Notes: a model not told the origin generated them from the letters alone. A stretch of DNA of 64,000 nt from Azospirillum sp. (GCA_027486405.1 JAIXPD010000023.1:1-64000); one strand, 5' to 3'; counted from the stretch's first letter, positions 36,183-46,400 are shown. Translations and numbers: made by a program.

Positions 36183-37834
36183 GAAAGACCTCGAAGGGGA
36201 TGATGCGGAAGATACACGGCAAAGACGCTGCCGACGCCCGGGGTGGAATCGACGGTGATCCGCCCGCCCAACCGTTCCACCATCTTGCGGGCGATGGCCA
36301 GCCCCATGCCGGTGCCGGGATGCTCGTCGCGCCCGTGCAAACGGCGGAACACCTCGAAAATCTGGTCGCGGAAGCGCGGGTCGATGCCGATGCCGTTGTC
36401 GCGCACCTCGATCACGTCATACCCCTCCTGACGGCGGTGGCTGACCCGGATCTCCGCCGCGCGGTAGCTGTGACGGTACTCCACCGCGTTGCCGATCAGC
36501 ACGACGAAAATCTCCCGCAGGCGCCGTTCGTCGGCGGCCACCAGCGGCAGATCGGTGGCGATCACGGTGGCCCCGGCCTCGGCGATGCGCTTTTTCAGGA
36601 TGGTCAGCGCGGCGTTGAGCGCCTCTTCGGCCAACACCGACCGGTTGGACAGCGGAACCCGGTCTTCGGCCAGAAAAAGCTGCACGTCGCGCAGCAGCAT
36701 TTTCAACCGCCCCGCCCCATCGACGATTTCGCGGATGAAGCCCTCGCTTTCCTCGTCCAACCGCCCCTTCTGCTGCTTTTCCAAAAGCTGGGCGTAGCTG
36801 GCGATCACCCGCAGCGGCTCTTGCAGATCATGGGCGGCGGCGTAGGCGAATTGCTCCATCTCGTTCTTGGCGCGGCCCAGTTCGGCGGTGCGGCGTTCCA
36901 CCAGGCTTTCCAACGTCTGGCGGCGGCTGAAGGCGAGAAAGGCCAACGCCTCGACCAGCAGCGCCAGCAGCAGGAACGCCGCCTGGAAGGCGATGAAGGA
37001 CTGATCCCCCCGCGCCAACGCCGCCCAGCCCACGCGCGCGGCGATGGCCAATTCCCAATGATGGTCGGGCAGTTGGATCCGCTCGATCAACGGATCGCGT
37101 TTGAGGATGGCGGCGTCACCCGCCACCTGTTGCCCGCCGTCGGTGTGCAGCGCAAAGCCCAGATGCGGCGGGACCCGGTCGAAACGCACCTCGTCCAGCA
37201 CGGAGCGCAGATCGAACACCATGCCCACCGCGCCCCAGGGGCGTTCCCCGTCGCCATTGGGGACCACCTGCCGGGCGATCAGGCCTTGCCCACCCTGAAT
37301 CAGCGCCACCGGCCCATGAACCGTGACGTCCATCGTCACGATGGCCCGCTGCACCGTTTCGGCAAAGCCGGGACGCGGATCCTGCAACAGATCGTTGCCC
37401 AAAACCTTTTCGTTGCCGTCGAGCGGATGAACATGGCGGACGACAAAGCCCGGTGCCGCCGAGATGTTGCGCACCCCCGCTACCGACCGCCGCAGCCCCT
37501 CGGCGTAGCGCGGAAACTCCTTGGCCAAACCCTGGTTGGTGGCGTGGACCTCGACGAAGCTGGTGAGACCCCGGACCAGCGCCAACCGCTCGTTCAGCGC
37601 GCTGGTCAGGGAACTGGCCAGGGAGGCGGCGGTCAGGGCCGCAGCGGTCCGGTGCTCCGCCACCAGGAAACGGGTGTAGACCCCCGAACTCCACCAATAG
37701 GCCCCCAGCAGAAGGGCCGTCACCCCGGCCTGTGCGACGGCCAGACCACCGATCCGCCGCGCGCGCGCCCACAGGGCGCGCATCCCCCGCATCACGGCCC
37801 GCCCCTGGACCCAGCGCACCGCCGGGGCGATCAT
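36179..37834 (-). CDS. CHASE-domain sensor histidine kinase
   Basis: The 551-residue kinase is anchored by two membrane helices (about 30-48 and 284-305). Between them lies a CHASE-like periplasmic sensor (SSLTSALNERLALVRGLTSFVEVH...FPRYAEGLRRSVAGVRNISAAPGFVV). The cytoplasmic part has a short coiled segment, then the phosphoacceptor region FAYAAAHDLQEPLRVIASYAQ, and an ATPase with NAVEYRH, DNGIGIDPRF and GTGMGLAIARKMVERLGG. The HDLQEPLR type of H-box goes with Rcp1-like regulators, one of which overlaps its 3' end. ATG at 37834 overlaps the stop of the upstream kinase (ATGA). The ligand is unknown; CHASE domains bind small molecules. Confidence 0.9.
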   Translation of the reverse strand: MIAPAVRWVQGRAVMRGMRALWARARRIGGLAVAQAGVTALLLGAYWWSSGVYTRFLVAEHRTAAALTAASLASSLTSALNERLALVRGLTSFVEVHATNQGLAKEFPRYAEGLRRSVAGVRNISAAPGFVVRHVHPLDGNEKVLGNDLLQDPRPGFAETVQRAIVTMDVTVHGPVALIQGGQGLIARQVVPNGDGERPWGAVGMVFDLRSVLDEVRFDRVPPHLGFALHTDGGQQVAGDAAILKRDPLIERIQLPDHHWELAIAARVGWAALARGDQSFIAFQAAFLLLALLVEALAFLAFSRRQTLESLVERRTAELGRAKNEMEQFAYAAAHDLQEPLRVIASYAQLLEKQQKGRLDEESEGFIREIVDGAGRLKMLLRDVQLFLAEDRVPLSNRSVLAEEALNAALTILKKRIAEAGATVIATDLPLVAADERRLREIFVVLIGNAVEYRHSYRAAEIRVSHRRQEGYDVIEVRDNGIGIDPRFRDQIFEVFRRLHGRDEHPGTGMGLAIARKMVERLGGRITVDSTPGVGSVFAVYLPHHPLRGLS

Positions 37835-40191
37835 GCCCGCCCCACGGTTCCGGCGTCCGTCGCCATGAGGGGCAAGGTCAGGGAAAACAGGCTGCCGCCG
37901 GTAAGGCCGTCGTCGGGCGGATCCTCAACGCCGATGTGCCCACCGTGATGCTCGACGATCTTCTTGCACACGGCCAAACCGACGCCGGTCCCCTCATACT
38001 CGTCACGGCGGTGCAGCCGTTGGAAGATGCCGAACACCCGCTCCCGATCCTCGGCGGGGATGCCGATGCCGTTGTCGCGGACGTCGATCCGCCAACCGCC
38101 GGGAACCGCCGCCGCCGTCACCCGCACCTCGGGCGCACGGTCGGGCGCGCGGTATTTGACCGCGTTGCCGATCACATTCTGGAACAGCCGCATCAACTCG
38201 TTGTCGTCGCCGAACACCGTGGGCAGATCGTTGGCGACCACGACGCGCGCGCCCGCGTCCTCGATCGCCACCTCCAGATTCAGCAACGCCAGATCGACGA
38301 CCTCGGCCAGCGGAACCGGGCGGAAGGGGGCCGCCTTGCGCCCGACCCGTGAGTATTCCAACAGATCGACGATGAGCCGATCCATCCGTTGGGCACCGTC
38401 GCGGGCGAAGTCGATGCATTCCCGCGCCTCCACGTCCAGCCCGTCGCCCATCGTCCGGTCCAGCAGCGTCAGATAGCTGTTGATGACGCGCAGGGGCTGG
38501 CGCAAATCGTGGGAGGCGACGTAGGCGAACGCCTCCAGCTCCGCGTTCGAGCGTTCCAACTCCCGGGTTTTGCACCGCAACCCCTCTTCCGCGCGGTGGC
38601 GTTCGGTGATGTCGTGGACCAGCGACAGCAGCAGGGCGCGGCCATGCACCTGCACCGGGCTGGAATAGACCTCGACCTCGCGGATGTCACCGCTGGCCAA
38701 CCGGTGGCGGAACAGGAAATGCTGCCGCCGCTCGCCGCGCGCGAGTTCGATTTCCCGCGCGATCTCGGCCTCGGTCAGCGTGTTGATGGCGCTGATGCGC
38801 ATGCGGCGCAGGCGGTCCAGCGGATAGCCGTAGAATTGGGCGGCGGCCGGGTTCGCGTCCACGATCCGGCCATCGGCGGGATCGATCAGCAGCTTGATGG
38901 CGCAGCTCGTCACGAAAATCTGTTCGAAGAGCTGCTGGCGCTCCAACAGCGCCTGTTCGGCCTGCTTGCGCGCGCTGATGTCGGTCAAAGCCCCGACGAT
39001 TCCCGCCGGTTTGCCGCCAATCCGGCAATAGACCGCCTTGGAGAACAGCACGTCGCGCAGCGCGCCGTCGGCGCAGCGCATCTGCGTTTCATAGCTTTGC
39101 GGCTGTTGATCGGCCAACAAGGCGCGGTCGGCCGCCTCGTCGGTCGCGGCAAGGTCGGGCGGGGCCAGATCGAAAATGGTCTTGCCGAACAGGGCCTGCC
39201 GATCCATCCCCATCCAGCGTTCGAACGCGCGGTTGGCGTCCACATAATGCCCCATCACGTCCTGAACGAAGATGGGAACCGGAACCGTGTCCAACAGCAC
39301 CCGCTGAAAGCTGGCGCGGTCGTTCAGCGCCTGTTCGGCCCGGCGGCGCACCGTGACATCCTCGATCACCCAGATGTAGCCCATGGCGGGATCGCCCGAC
39401 GCCACCGACCGACCGATCAGACGGCACCGGATGTTCGCCCCATCGGCGCGGCGCATCATGGTTTCCTCGTCGAAGGTCCCACCGGCCTCCAACACCGGGT
39501 AGGCCCGCCGCCCGATCTCCTCGAACACCGCGTCGTCGCCGTAAATCCGCCGGGCGCTCGCCCCGATCAGGTCGTCCAGCGCGCATTGAAAGATGCGGGT
39601 GATCGCGTCGTTCGCCCGCAGAATCCGCCGCTCGGCGTCCACCAGAAGGACACCGACCGGCGCGTTGTCCAGGATCGCGTTCAGTTGCAGGCGGCTTTCC
39701 TGCGCGTCCGCTTCGGCCTGCTTGCGGGCGGTGATGTCCACGCACACCCCCATCATGCGCACCGCCCGCCCCGCCGCATCGCGCTCCACCACCCGGCCCC
39801 GGCTGAGCACCCACAGCCACGCCCCGGATTTGGTCCGCACCCGATGGTCGCACTGGTAGGTCGGAGTCAGCCCGTCAAGATGGCGGCGCAGCGCCTCGCG
39901 CACCCGTCGGCGGTCGTCGGGATGAAAGCGCCTTGCCCAGAAACGCCCATACAAAAAGCGCTCGCTGGAGTCCGCCTCCCCCGCCGCAAAGCCCAGCATC
40001 TCAAGCCAACGCAAACTGCCGGACAGCGCGTCGGTTTCGAGGTTCCAATCCCAAAAGCCGTCGCCAATGGCGTCGATCAGGGCCTGGGGGCTGGCAGGGG
40101 ATGGGCGGCGGCGCGCAACACCGCTGGTGAAGCGCAAGCGGCGTGGCGGGAGCGCGCTGGGCCGGAAGCAAACCGGGTGGGTGACGGCCAT
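37831..40191 (-). CDS. multi-PAS cytosolic sensor histidine kinase
   Basis: The 786-residue kinase has no clear membrane segment. It contains four PAS/PAC modules between about residues 35 and 555: IDAIGDGFWDWNLETDALSG first, LNAILDNAPVGVLLVDAERRILRAND second, then LLDTVPVPIFVQDVMGHYVDANRA, and a fourth starting FVTSCAIKLLIDPADGRIVDANPA. The kinase core follows, with FAYVASHDLRQPLRVINSYLT (phosphoacceptor His) and an ATPase with NVIGNAVKYR, DNGIGIPAEDR and GTGVGLAVCKKIVEHHGG. It is the first gene of the overlapping set kinase-kinase-REC-cyclase. Cofactor-bound PAS sensing (haem, flavin) cannot be decided from sequence. Confidence 0.92.
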   Translation of the reverse strand: MAVTHPVCFRPSALPPRRLRFTSGVARRRPSPASPQALIDAIGDGFWDWNLETDALSGSLRWLEMLGFAAGEADSSERFLYGRFWARRFHPDDRRRVREALRRHLDGLTPTYQCDHRVRTKSGAWLWVLSRGRVVERDAAGRAVRMMGVCVDITARKQAEADAQESRLQLNAILDNAPVGVLLVDAERRILRANDAITRIFQCALDDLIGASARRIYGDDAVFEEIGRRAYPVLEAGGTFDEETMMRRADGANIRCRLIGRSVASGDPAMGYIWVIEDVTVRRRAEQALNDRASFQRVLLDTVPVPIFVQDVMGHYVDANRAFERWMGMDRQALFGKTIFDLAPPDLAATDEAADRALLADQQPQSYETQMRCADGALRDVLFSKAVYCRIGGKPAGIVGALTDISARKQAEQALLERQQLFEQIFVTSCAIKLLIDPADGRIVDANPAAAQFYGYPLDRLRRMRISAINTLTEAEIAREIELARGERRQHFLFRHRLASGDIREVEVYSSPVQVHGRALLLSLVHDITERHRAEEGLRCKTRELERSNAELEAFAYVASHDLRQPLRVINSYLTLLDRTMGDGLDVEARECIDFARDGAQRMDRLIVDLLEYSRVGRKAAPFRPVPLAEVVDLALLNLEVAIEDAGARVVVANDLPTVFGDDNELMRLFQNVIGNAVKYRAPDRAPEVRVTAAAVPGGWRIDVRDNGIGIPAEDRERVFGIFQRLHRRDEYEGTGVGLAVCKKIVEHHGGHIGVEDPPDDGLTGGSLFSLTLPLMATDAGTVGRA

Positions 40192-40348
40192 GATCCAAGC
40201 CTATCTGTGCGCCATGATCGCGCGGCGAAGCCGAACGCCGCCGTCGTGCGATCATGAATGTCGACGGCATTGTAGTCGGCACCGATCACCACCACAGCCT
40301 GCAAAATGTCACAGGACGGGTGGTGATCAGCAACCGACTCCACAACCG

Positions 40349-42817
40349 CTACGCGGCAACATCAATCGGAGCAAGACCTTTTGTGATCGTATCGATCGCG
40401 CGCACAAAATCGTCGGGGCAATCGCTGTCAAAGGCCAGATGGACACGGTTGTGCTCCACCGCCTTGACGAACACCGTCGCACCCACGGCGAAGCGCTCCA
40501 GCCGCAACACCCCGCGCGCGCCCACCGCCAACCCGGCGACCGGCGCGATCATCGCGCCGCCGGTCGACAGATTGTGGATGGCCACCAGGTGCTGCGCCCC
40601 GCCCACCATCAGCCCGCCCGGCTCGTCCACCCGGTAACGCGGTTTGCGGCGGCGGTCGGCGTCGCCGGTGGAGGTGCGGACGATGCGGACCAGCACCTGC
40701 CGCAACTCCTCGATGGCGCGGGCGACGTCGTTCGACCCAAGCTTGACCTGGCTGGCCTGCGCGCCCGTGTGGTCGGCCTCTTCCGACACCGACGCGATCC
40801 GGCGCGACACCTCCTGCGCGGCGGTGGAGGTCTCGATCACGTTGCGGCTGATTTCCTGCGTGGCGGCGGTCTGCTCCTCCATGGCGGCGGCGATGGACCC
40901 GGCGACCTGGTCGATTTCGGCGATGGTGCGCCCGATCTCCTCGACGGCGGACACCGCGTCCGACGTCACCATCTGGATGGCGGCGATCTGGCGGGTGATC
41001 TCCTCGGTCGAATGGGCGGTCTGGTTGGCCAGATTCTTGACCTCGCTGGCGACCACGGCAAAGCCCTTGCCCGCATCGCCCGCGCGCGCCGCCTCGATGG
41101 TGGCGTTCAGCGCCAACAGGTTGGTTTGACCGGCGATGGACTGGATGAGGTTCACCACCTCGCCAACCCGACCGACGGTTTCCGACAGGGAACGGATGGT
41201 CCCCTGCGTCGCCAGACCGCTTTCCACCGCGCGCCGGGTCATGGCGCTGGAATGCGCGACCTGCGAGGCGATTTCGCGGATCGACGCGGCCAGCTCTTCC
41301 GCCGCCGCCGCCACCGTCTGCGCGTTCGCCAACGCCTGCCCGGCGGCCGACGCCACCGTCTGGGCGTTGACGCTGACCCGCTCCGCCGACCCCGACATGC
41401 CTTCGGCGTCGTGCGCCATGGAGCCGGTGCGGGCGGCCACCTCCTCCACCGCGCGCCCGGCTTCGCGCTCCACCGTGGACGCCATGGTTTCCAGGGCGCG
41501 GCGGCGGTCTTCGTCCGCCTGCCGGGCGCGCTCGACCCGCTCCTGCACCGCATAGCCAAGCCGGGCCTTCAGGCCGCGCAGATGGCAGGTCAGCGGGTGA
41601 AATTCAGCGGCGGGCGGCAATTCGATGATGTGGGTCTGGTCGTTGCGGGCGATGGCGTCGAAATCCACGGCAAAGCGGTCGAGCGGGCGGCGCACCGTGC
41701 GCAGCAGCATCAGGCCGCAGATCACCGACGCCAGGGCCAGGGCCAGACCGGCCAGGGCGCTGAACCCCAGATGCCACTGGAAATCCGTCACCGCGCTGTC
41801 GTATTCGGCCTTGGCCCCCCGGATTTGCACATCCAGCAGCGCGCGGTTGGTGGTGCGGGCGGCGTCGAACAGCGCCGGGGCCTTGTCGCGCAGCACCCCT
41901 TCCAGACGCAGGGCGTCGCCCGCCTTGGCCAAGCCCAGCGCCGGAACGACGACCTCGTTCTGGAACGCCGTGCGTTGGCTGGCGAACCGTTCGGCCAGCG
42001 CCCGCCCTTCCGCCGTCAACGCCGACGTCGGGATCTCCGACCACAGCGAGTCGATGGCCGTGCTGTCGGCCAGCAGCCGCGCGGTCCGGCCATCGCGCAC
42101 CCCCGCCGCCGCGCCGTCGCGCAGGTCGATGACCAGCTGTTGCAGGGTTTGCGTCTGGTCGCGCATCCGGTCGAGAACGTCACCGATCCGCACCGCCGGA
42201 ATTGTGCGATCCTCATACACCGCCTTCAGCGAGGCGTTGGAATCGGCCATGCCCTTCAGCGTCACCCCGCCCACCGTCAAGGTCGCCGTCAGCATGCCCG
42301 CGAAAATCAGGGTCAGGCGACCCGACACGCTGCGCGTCCACCGCCCCATGGTCGCCGCCGTGCCCCGCCGCACCGCCTGCCCGTCACGCACCAGCAGGTG
42401 CGGCGCACGGCCCTCGCGCAGATCGGCGTAGAGCGCTTCGGCCGCCGCGATCTGCGCGCGCGACGGCTTGGTGCGGATGGAGATGTAGCCGGTGACGCGC
42501 CCGTCCTCGATCACCGGCGTCACGTTCGCCCGCACCCAATAGAAATCGCCGTCCTTCGTCCGGTTCTTCACCAGCCCTTCCCACGGGCGTCCGTCCTTCA
42601 CCGTCGCCCACAGATCGGCGAAGGCCGCCGATGGCATGTGGGGGTGGCGGATCAGATTGTGGGGCGCGCCGATCAGCTCGCTTTCGGCATAGCCGCTGAT
42701 GTCCACGAACGCCTTGTTCACAAAGGTGATGCGGCCGCCGGTGTCGGTGCGTGACACCAGCAGGACGCCATCGGCCATCTCGACTTCGCGGGTGGTGATC
42801 GGTTCGTTCAGGCGCAT
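40349..42817 (-). CDS. Aer-like chemoreceptor: PAS, membrane region, MCP signalling domain and C-terminal PilZ
   Basis: The 822-residue receptor starts with a PAS module of the Aer type (about 10-130: [35 protein letters not shown]). Two membrane helices (about 165-185 and 345-370) bracket a helical sensor region. The MCP domain tip reads [28 protein letters not shown]. After it comes a PilZ domain (about 722-815) with both c-di-GMP motifs: RRKPR (RxxxR) and NLSTGG (N-x-S-x-x-G). PAS-type receptors with PilZ are known in Azospirillum brasilense (Aer, and Tlp1 for PilZ), where c-di-GMP adjusts aerotaxis. It probably senses redox state through FAD. A GGDEF cyclase lies in the neighbouring gene set. 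Confidence 0.92.
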   Translation of the reverse strand: MRLNEPITTREVEMADGVLLVSRTDTGGRITFVNKAFVDISGYAESELIGAPHNLIRHPHMPSAAFADLWATVKDGRPWEGLVKNRTKDGDFYWVRANVTPVIEDGRVTGYISIRTKPSRAQIAAAEALYADLREGRAPHLLVRDGQAVRRGTAATMGRWTRSVSGRLTLIFAGMLTATLTVGGVTLKGMADSNASLKAVYEDRTIPAVRIGDVLDRMRDQTQTLQQLVIDLRDGAAAGVRDGRTARLLADSTAIDSLWSEIPTSALTAEGRALAERFASQRTAFQNEVVVPALGLAKAGDALRLEGVLRDKAPALFDAARTTNRALLDVQIRGAKAEYDSAVTDFQWHLGFSALAGLALALASVICGLMLLRTVRRPLDRFAVDFDAIARNDQTHIIELPPAAEFHPLTCHLRGLKARLGYAVQERVERARQADEDRRRALETMASTVEREAGRAVEEVAARTGSMAHDAEGMSGSAERVSVNAQTVASAAGQALANAQTVAAAAEELAASIREIASQVAHSSAMTRRAVESGLATQGTIRSLSETVGRVGEVVNLIQSIAGQTNLLALNATIEAARAGDAGKGFAVVASEVKNLANQTAHSTEEITRQIAAIQMVTSDAVSAVEEIGRTIAEIDQVAGSIAAAMEEQTAATQEISRNVIETSTAAQEVSRRIASVSEEADHTGAQASQVKLGSNDVARAIEELRQVLVRIVRTSTGDADRRRKPRYRVDEPGGLMVGGAQHLVAIHNLSTGGAMIAPVAGLAVGARGVLRLERFAVGATVFVKAVEHNRVHLAFDSDCPDDFVRAIDTITKGLAPIDVAA

Positions 42818-43034
42818 GGTCGTGAACTCGCAAGGTCGAGGTGGACAGGGCAGAGGCGGCGACGGGACGGATCCGAAGCGACGATTGCCGGTTGTGGGAC
42901 GCCCACTCCAAAATCCGCAGGCTCTCTATGCCGCGCGCCCACCCCTCGCACTGACGCAGATCAAATCTGCGCAACACGCATGTCGAATTAGATATCTCGC
43001 ATGAACGGGCTGACTCAGCCCCGCAAGCCGCGCC

Positions 43035-43074
43035 AAACAAAAAGCCCCCCGTCCCGCTGGGGGACGAGGGGCTT
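43035..43074 (-). terminator. terminator downstream of accC
   Basis: The stem AAAGCCCC...GGGGCTTT (43041-43048 and 43067-43074) has an inner CGTCCC/GGGACG pairing. Read on the minus strand it runs into TTTTTGTTT, about 40 bp after the accC stop. It is a convincing intrinsic terminator. Confidence 0.85.
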
Positions 43075-43116
43075 TCCGTTGCGTGAACCGTGCGGCCGAA
43101 GACCGCGTGTCCGGTC

Positions 43117-44457
43117 TCAGCCCTTGGCCATCAGCTGTTCCAGCCAATGGATGTCGTATTGGCCATCCTTGAACGCCTGTTCGGCGATGATCCGCTCGTG
43201 CAGCGGCAAGGTGGTCTGGATGCCGCCGATCACATACTCTTCAATCGACCGGCGCAGCCGCATCAAGCACTCGTTGCGGGTCGTCCCATGCACGACCAGC
43301 TTGGCGATCAGGCTGTCGTAATGGGGCGGCACCCGGTAGCCGTCATACAGCGCCGAATCGACGCGCACGCCCAGACCGCCCGGCGCGTGATAGCCGTCGA
43401 TCTTGCCCGGCGACGGCATGAAGGTCTCCGGGTTTTCCGCGTTCACCCGGCATTCGATGGCGTGGCCTTCGAACCGGATGTCGGATTGCCCATAGCCCAG
43501 CGCCTCACCGGCGGCCACCCGGATCTGCTCGCGCACCAGATCGACGCCGGTGATCATCTCGCTGATCGTGTGTTCGACCTGAAGGCGGGTGTTCATTTCG
43601 ATGAAATAGAACTGACCGTCTTCGTAGAGAAACTCCATCGTGCCGACGCCGCGATAGCCGATGGCCGCCGTGGTCTTGGCCGCGAGATCGCCGATGAAGA
43701 CGCGCTCCGCCTGGGTCAGCGCCGGGCTGGGCGCTTCCTCGATCACCTTCTGGTGACGGCGTTGCACCGAGCAGTCGCGCTCGCCGAAATGCACGCAATG
43801 GCCGTGGGTGTCGGCCAGAAGCTGGATTTCGATGTGGCGCGGACGGCCCAGGTATTTTTCCAGATAGACTTCGTCGTTGCCGAAGGCGGCGCGCGCCTCG
43901 CCACGGGCCAACTGGTAGGCTTCGCGGAGCTGGTCGGGGTTGCGGGCGACCTTCATGCCCTTGCCGCCGCCACCCGCCGCCGCCTTGATCAGCACCGGAT
44001 AGCCGACGGTGTGGGCGATGGCCTCCGCCTCCTCCACGGTGGTGACGGGGCCGTCGGAGCCAGGGACCACCGGCAGGCCCTGTTCCATCACCGTCTTCTT
44101 GGCCGTCACCTTGTCGCCCATGATCCGGATGTGCTCCGGGGTGGGGCCGATGAAGGTGAAGCCATGCTCCTCCACCATTTCGGCGAAGGTGGCGTTTTCC
44201 GACAGGAAGCCGATGCCGGGATGGATGGCGTCCACGTTGGTGATCGACGCCGCCGACAGGATGGCCGGAATGTTCAGGTAGCTGTCCCGCGCCGAAGCCG
44301 GGCCGATGCACACGCTTTCGTCGGCAAGCCGGACATGCATGGCGTCGGCGTCGGCGGTGGAGTGCACCGCGACGGTCTGGATACCCATTTCGCGGCAGGC
44401 GCGGTGAATGCGCAAGGCAATTTCACCACGATTCGCGATCAGAACCTTTTCAAACAT
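43117..44457 (-). CDS. accC: biotin carboxylase subunit of acetyl-CoA carboxylase
   Basis: AccC carboxylates the biotin on AccB using ATP and bicarbonate, the first half-reaction of malonyl-CoA synthesis. The 446-residue protein begins MFEKVLIANRGEIALRIHRA. It has the ATP-grasp glycine loop KAAAGGGGKGMKVARN, the ERDCSVQRRHQKVIEEAPSP block and FIEMNTRLQVEHTISEMITGVDLV, all diagnostic. ATG at 44457 is used; the in-frame TTG at 44463 is less likely. It follows accB by 20 bp in the same operon. Confidence 0.97.
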   Translation of the reverse strand: MFEKVLIANRGEIALRIHRACREMGIQTVAVHSTADADAMHVRLADESVCIGPASARDSYLNIPAILSAASITNVDAIHPGIGFLSENATFAEMVEEHGFTFIGPTPEHIRIMGDKVTAKKTVMEQGLPVVPGSDGPVTTVEEAEAIAHTVGYPVLIKAAAGGGGKGMKVARNPDQLREAYQLARGEARAAFGNDEVYLEKYLGRPRHIEIQLLADTHGHCVHFGERDCSVQRRHQKVIEEAPSPALTQAERVFIGDLAAKTTAAIGYRGVGTMEFLYEDGQFYFIEMNTRLQVEHTISEMITGVDLVREQIRVAAGEALGYGQSDIRFEGHAIECRVNAENPETFMPSPGKIDGYHAPGGLGVRVDSALYDGYRVPPHYDSLIAKLVVHGTTRNECLMRLRRSIEEYVIGGIQTTLPLHERIIAEQAFKDGQYDIHWLEQLMAKG

Positions 44458-44477
44458 CGCCAAGGGAATGGCTCCGC

Positions 44478-44930
44478 TTATTCGATGATGAGGAGGACTT
44501 CGCCGAACTCAACCGGCTGGGCGTCGCCGACCAGGACTTCGACCACGGTGCCGCCGCGCGGCGCCTTGATCGGGTTCATGACCTTCATCGCCTCGATGAT
44601 GAGGACGGTCTGACCGGCCTTCACCACGTCGCCGGGGCGCACGAAGGGGGTGCCGCCGGGTTCCGGCGCGGTGTAGGCGGTGCCGACCATCGGCGAGGTG
44701 ACGGCGCCCGGATGGTTGCCCGGCTTGGCCGCCGCCACAGGGGCCGCCGCCGCGACCGGAGCCGCCGCAACCGCCACCGGCGCGTGAACCGCCGTGGCCT
44801 GGGGCGCGGTCGGACGGGTGACGCGGATGCGCTTTTCGCCCTCGGCGAACTCGATCTCGCTCAAGCCCGTTTCACGCAAGAGTTCCGCCAGCTTGCGGAC
44901 CAGATCGCCGTCGATGTCGAAGCTCGCCAT
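44478..44930 (-). CDS. accB: biotin carboxyl carrier protein of acetyl-CoA carboxylase
   Basis: The 150-residue carrier protein has an N-terminal domain (1-45), a flexible Ala/Pro/Val linker (about 46-70) and a C-terminal biotinyl domain (75-150). The biotinylation site is K116 in EAMKVMNP, and the thumb-type sequence is VTSPMVGTAYTAPEPGGTPFV. It shuttles carboxybiotin between AccC and the carboxyltransferase. The gene sits between aroQ and accC, the conserved alphaproteobacterial order aroQ-accB-accC. Confidence 0.97.
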   Translation of the reverse strand: MASFDIDGDLVRKLAELLRETGLSEIEFAEGEKRIRVTRPTAPQATAVHAPVAVAAAPVAAAAPVAAAKPGNHPGAVTSPMVGTAYTAPEPGGTPFVRPGDVVKAGQTVLIIEAMKVMNPIKAPRGGTVVEVLVGDAQPVEFGEVLLIIE

Positions 44931-44952
44931 GATGTCAGTCGTTCCCGTTTCC

Positions 44953-45402
44953 TTAATCGCGGTCGATGATGTTCGCGATGGCGTCGAGCGCCAGAAGATA
45001 GCCGTGCGGCCCGAACCCGCAGATCATGCCCTTCGCCACCGGCGAAATGTGGGAATGATGGCGGATGGGTTCCCGCTTGAAGATGTTGGACAGGTGCACT
45101 TCGATCACCGGCAGCTCTGACAGGATCAGCGCGTCCATGATGGCGACCGACGTGTGGGTGTAGGCACCGGCGTTGATGATGATGCCGTCATGCTCCGTGC
45201 GGGCCTGTTGGATCCACGTCACCAACTCGCCCTCGTGGTTCGACTGCCGGAAATCGACGGTCAAGCCGAACTGCTCCGCCCGCTCGTGGCAGGCGGCCTC
45301 CAGATCGTCGAGCGTCATCGAGCCGTAAATCTGCGGCTCGCGCACTCCCAGCATGTTGAGATTGGGTCCGTTGAGAACCAGAACCGACGCGTCGATGGCC
45401 AC
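44953..45402 (-). CDS. aroQ: type II 3-dehydroquinate dehydratase
   Basis: AroQ dehydrates 3-dehydroquinate to 3-dehydroshikimate in the shikimate pathway. The 149-residue protein shows VLNGPNLNMLGVREPQIYG (N-terminal active-site loop with the catalytic Tyr), QSNHEGELV, GIIINAGAYTHTSVAIMDAL and EVHLSNIFKREPIRHHS, all typical of the dodecameric type II enzyme. The start is GTG at 45402. It is the first gene of the aroQ-accB-accC operon; the 22-bp gap to accB supports co-transcription. Confidence 0.96.
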   Translation of the reverse strand: MAIDASVLVLNGPNLNMLGVREPQIYGSMTLDDLEAACHERAEQFGLTVDFRQSNHEGELVTWIQQARTEHDGIIINAGAYTHTSVAIMDALILSELPVIEVHLSNIFKREPIRHHSHISPVAKGMICGFGPHGYLLALDAIANIIDRD

Positions 45403-45497
45403 AGCCCGCGCCCCTTTTCCAAAATCGAAACCGCGCGTTTATAGCACGCCGCGCCGCTCTGTCCATGGTGACGGCACGTCATCGCGCCGGAAATCGT

Positions 45498-46277
45498 TCA
45501 GCGCGGGGCCAAAGCCGTGTGACGGACCAGCAAATCATCATAGACGCCGCTGTCCTTCAGGTTTTTCAGCCCGTCGTTGAAACGGGCGATGATGGCGGCC
45601 GCGTCCGGCGTCGCCCGCCCGACCATCAAATGCAGGGTGATGGTGGCGTAGGGGCGTTCGGCCACGCGGATGTCGCCGATGACCCCGGCGTTGATGATCG
45701 CCGCGCTGCCCGTGTACTCGTCCAGCACAAAGGCGTCGGCCCGCCCGGTGGCGACCATGCGCACGCAGGCGGTCAGGTCGGACGGCGTGTCTCGCCGCAA
45801 GTCGCCCTGGCGGATCATCGCCTCCAACGCCTCCGGCAGGCTGAAGCCCAGCGGCGCGCACACCACCCGGCCCCGGAAATCCTCCGGCCCGGTGAAGGTC
45901 ATCGGCGTGTGGGCGGACAGGTAGACGAATTGCCGCACCTCGATCAGCGGATCGGAAAACAGCGCGTCGCGTTCGCGCTCCGGGGTGCGGGGAAACGGAA
46001 AAGTGGCAATGAATCGGCCGGACACCACCCCGTCAACCCCGCGTTTCCACGGCACGAAGCGCAGCTCATAGCCGCGACCGGACGCCTTGAACGCGCGCTG
46101 GACCAGTTCGGACATCCAGCCGCCCTGCGGCAGTTCCTCCCCCGTGAAGGGGGCGAAGCCGGGGCCGGTGACAAGCTCGGGCATGGCCGCGCCATCGGCC
46201 CGCGCCACGCTCGTCACCCCCGACAGCCCGGCGGCCACCAGGGCACCAGTCAGGACCGTGGCCCACCCAAGCCTCAT
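45498..46277 (-). CDS. periplasmic substrate-binding protein (PBPb/SBP_bac_3-like)
   Basis: The 259-residue precursor has a signal peptide (RLGWATVLTGALVAAGLSGVTSVARA, about 2-27). The mature protein has the two-lobe fold of class II periplasmic binding proteins (TGPGFAPFTGEELPQGGWMSELVQRAF, then VRMVATGRADAFVLDEYTG in the second lobe). Such proteins often feed polar amino acid ABC transporters or act as free sensors. No permease or ATPase gene lies nearby, so an orphan role is likely. ATG at 46277 is chosen because it starts the signal peptide directly. Confidence 0.8.
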   Translation of the reverse strand: MRLGWATVLTGALVAAGLSGVTSVARADGAAMPELVTGPGFAPFTGEELPQGGWMSELVQRAFKASGRGYELRFVPWKRGVDGVVSGRFIATFPFPRTPERERDALFSDPLIEVRQFVYLSAHTPMTFTGPEDFRGRVVCAPLGFSLPEALEAMIRQGDLRRDTPSDLTACVRMVATGRADAFVLDEYTGSAAIINAGVIGDIRVAERPYATITLHLMVGRATPDAAAIIARFNDGLKNLKDSGVYDDLLVRHTALAPR

Positions 46278-46400
46278 CGCCCACACCCTCCGACCCGGCG
46301 CCAGCGCGCCGGTGCACACAGTGAATATTCGGATATCGTTATGGTGTAGGCGGTTCGCAAGGACCCTGTAAAGTCTCTTCTGAGGTCATCAAACTCGCCC

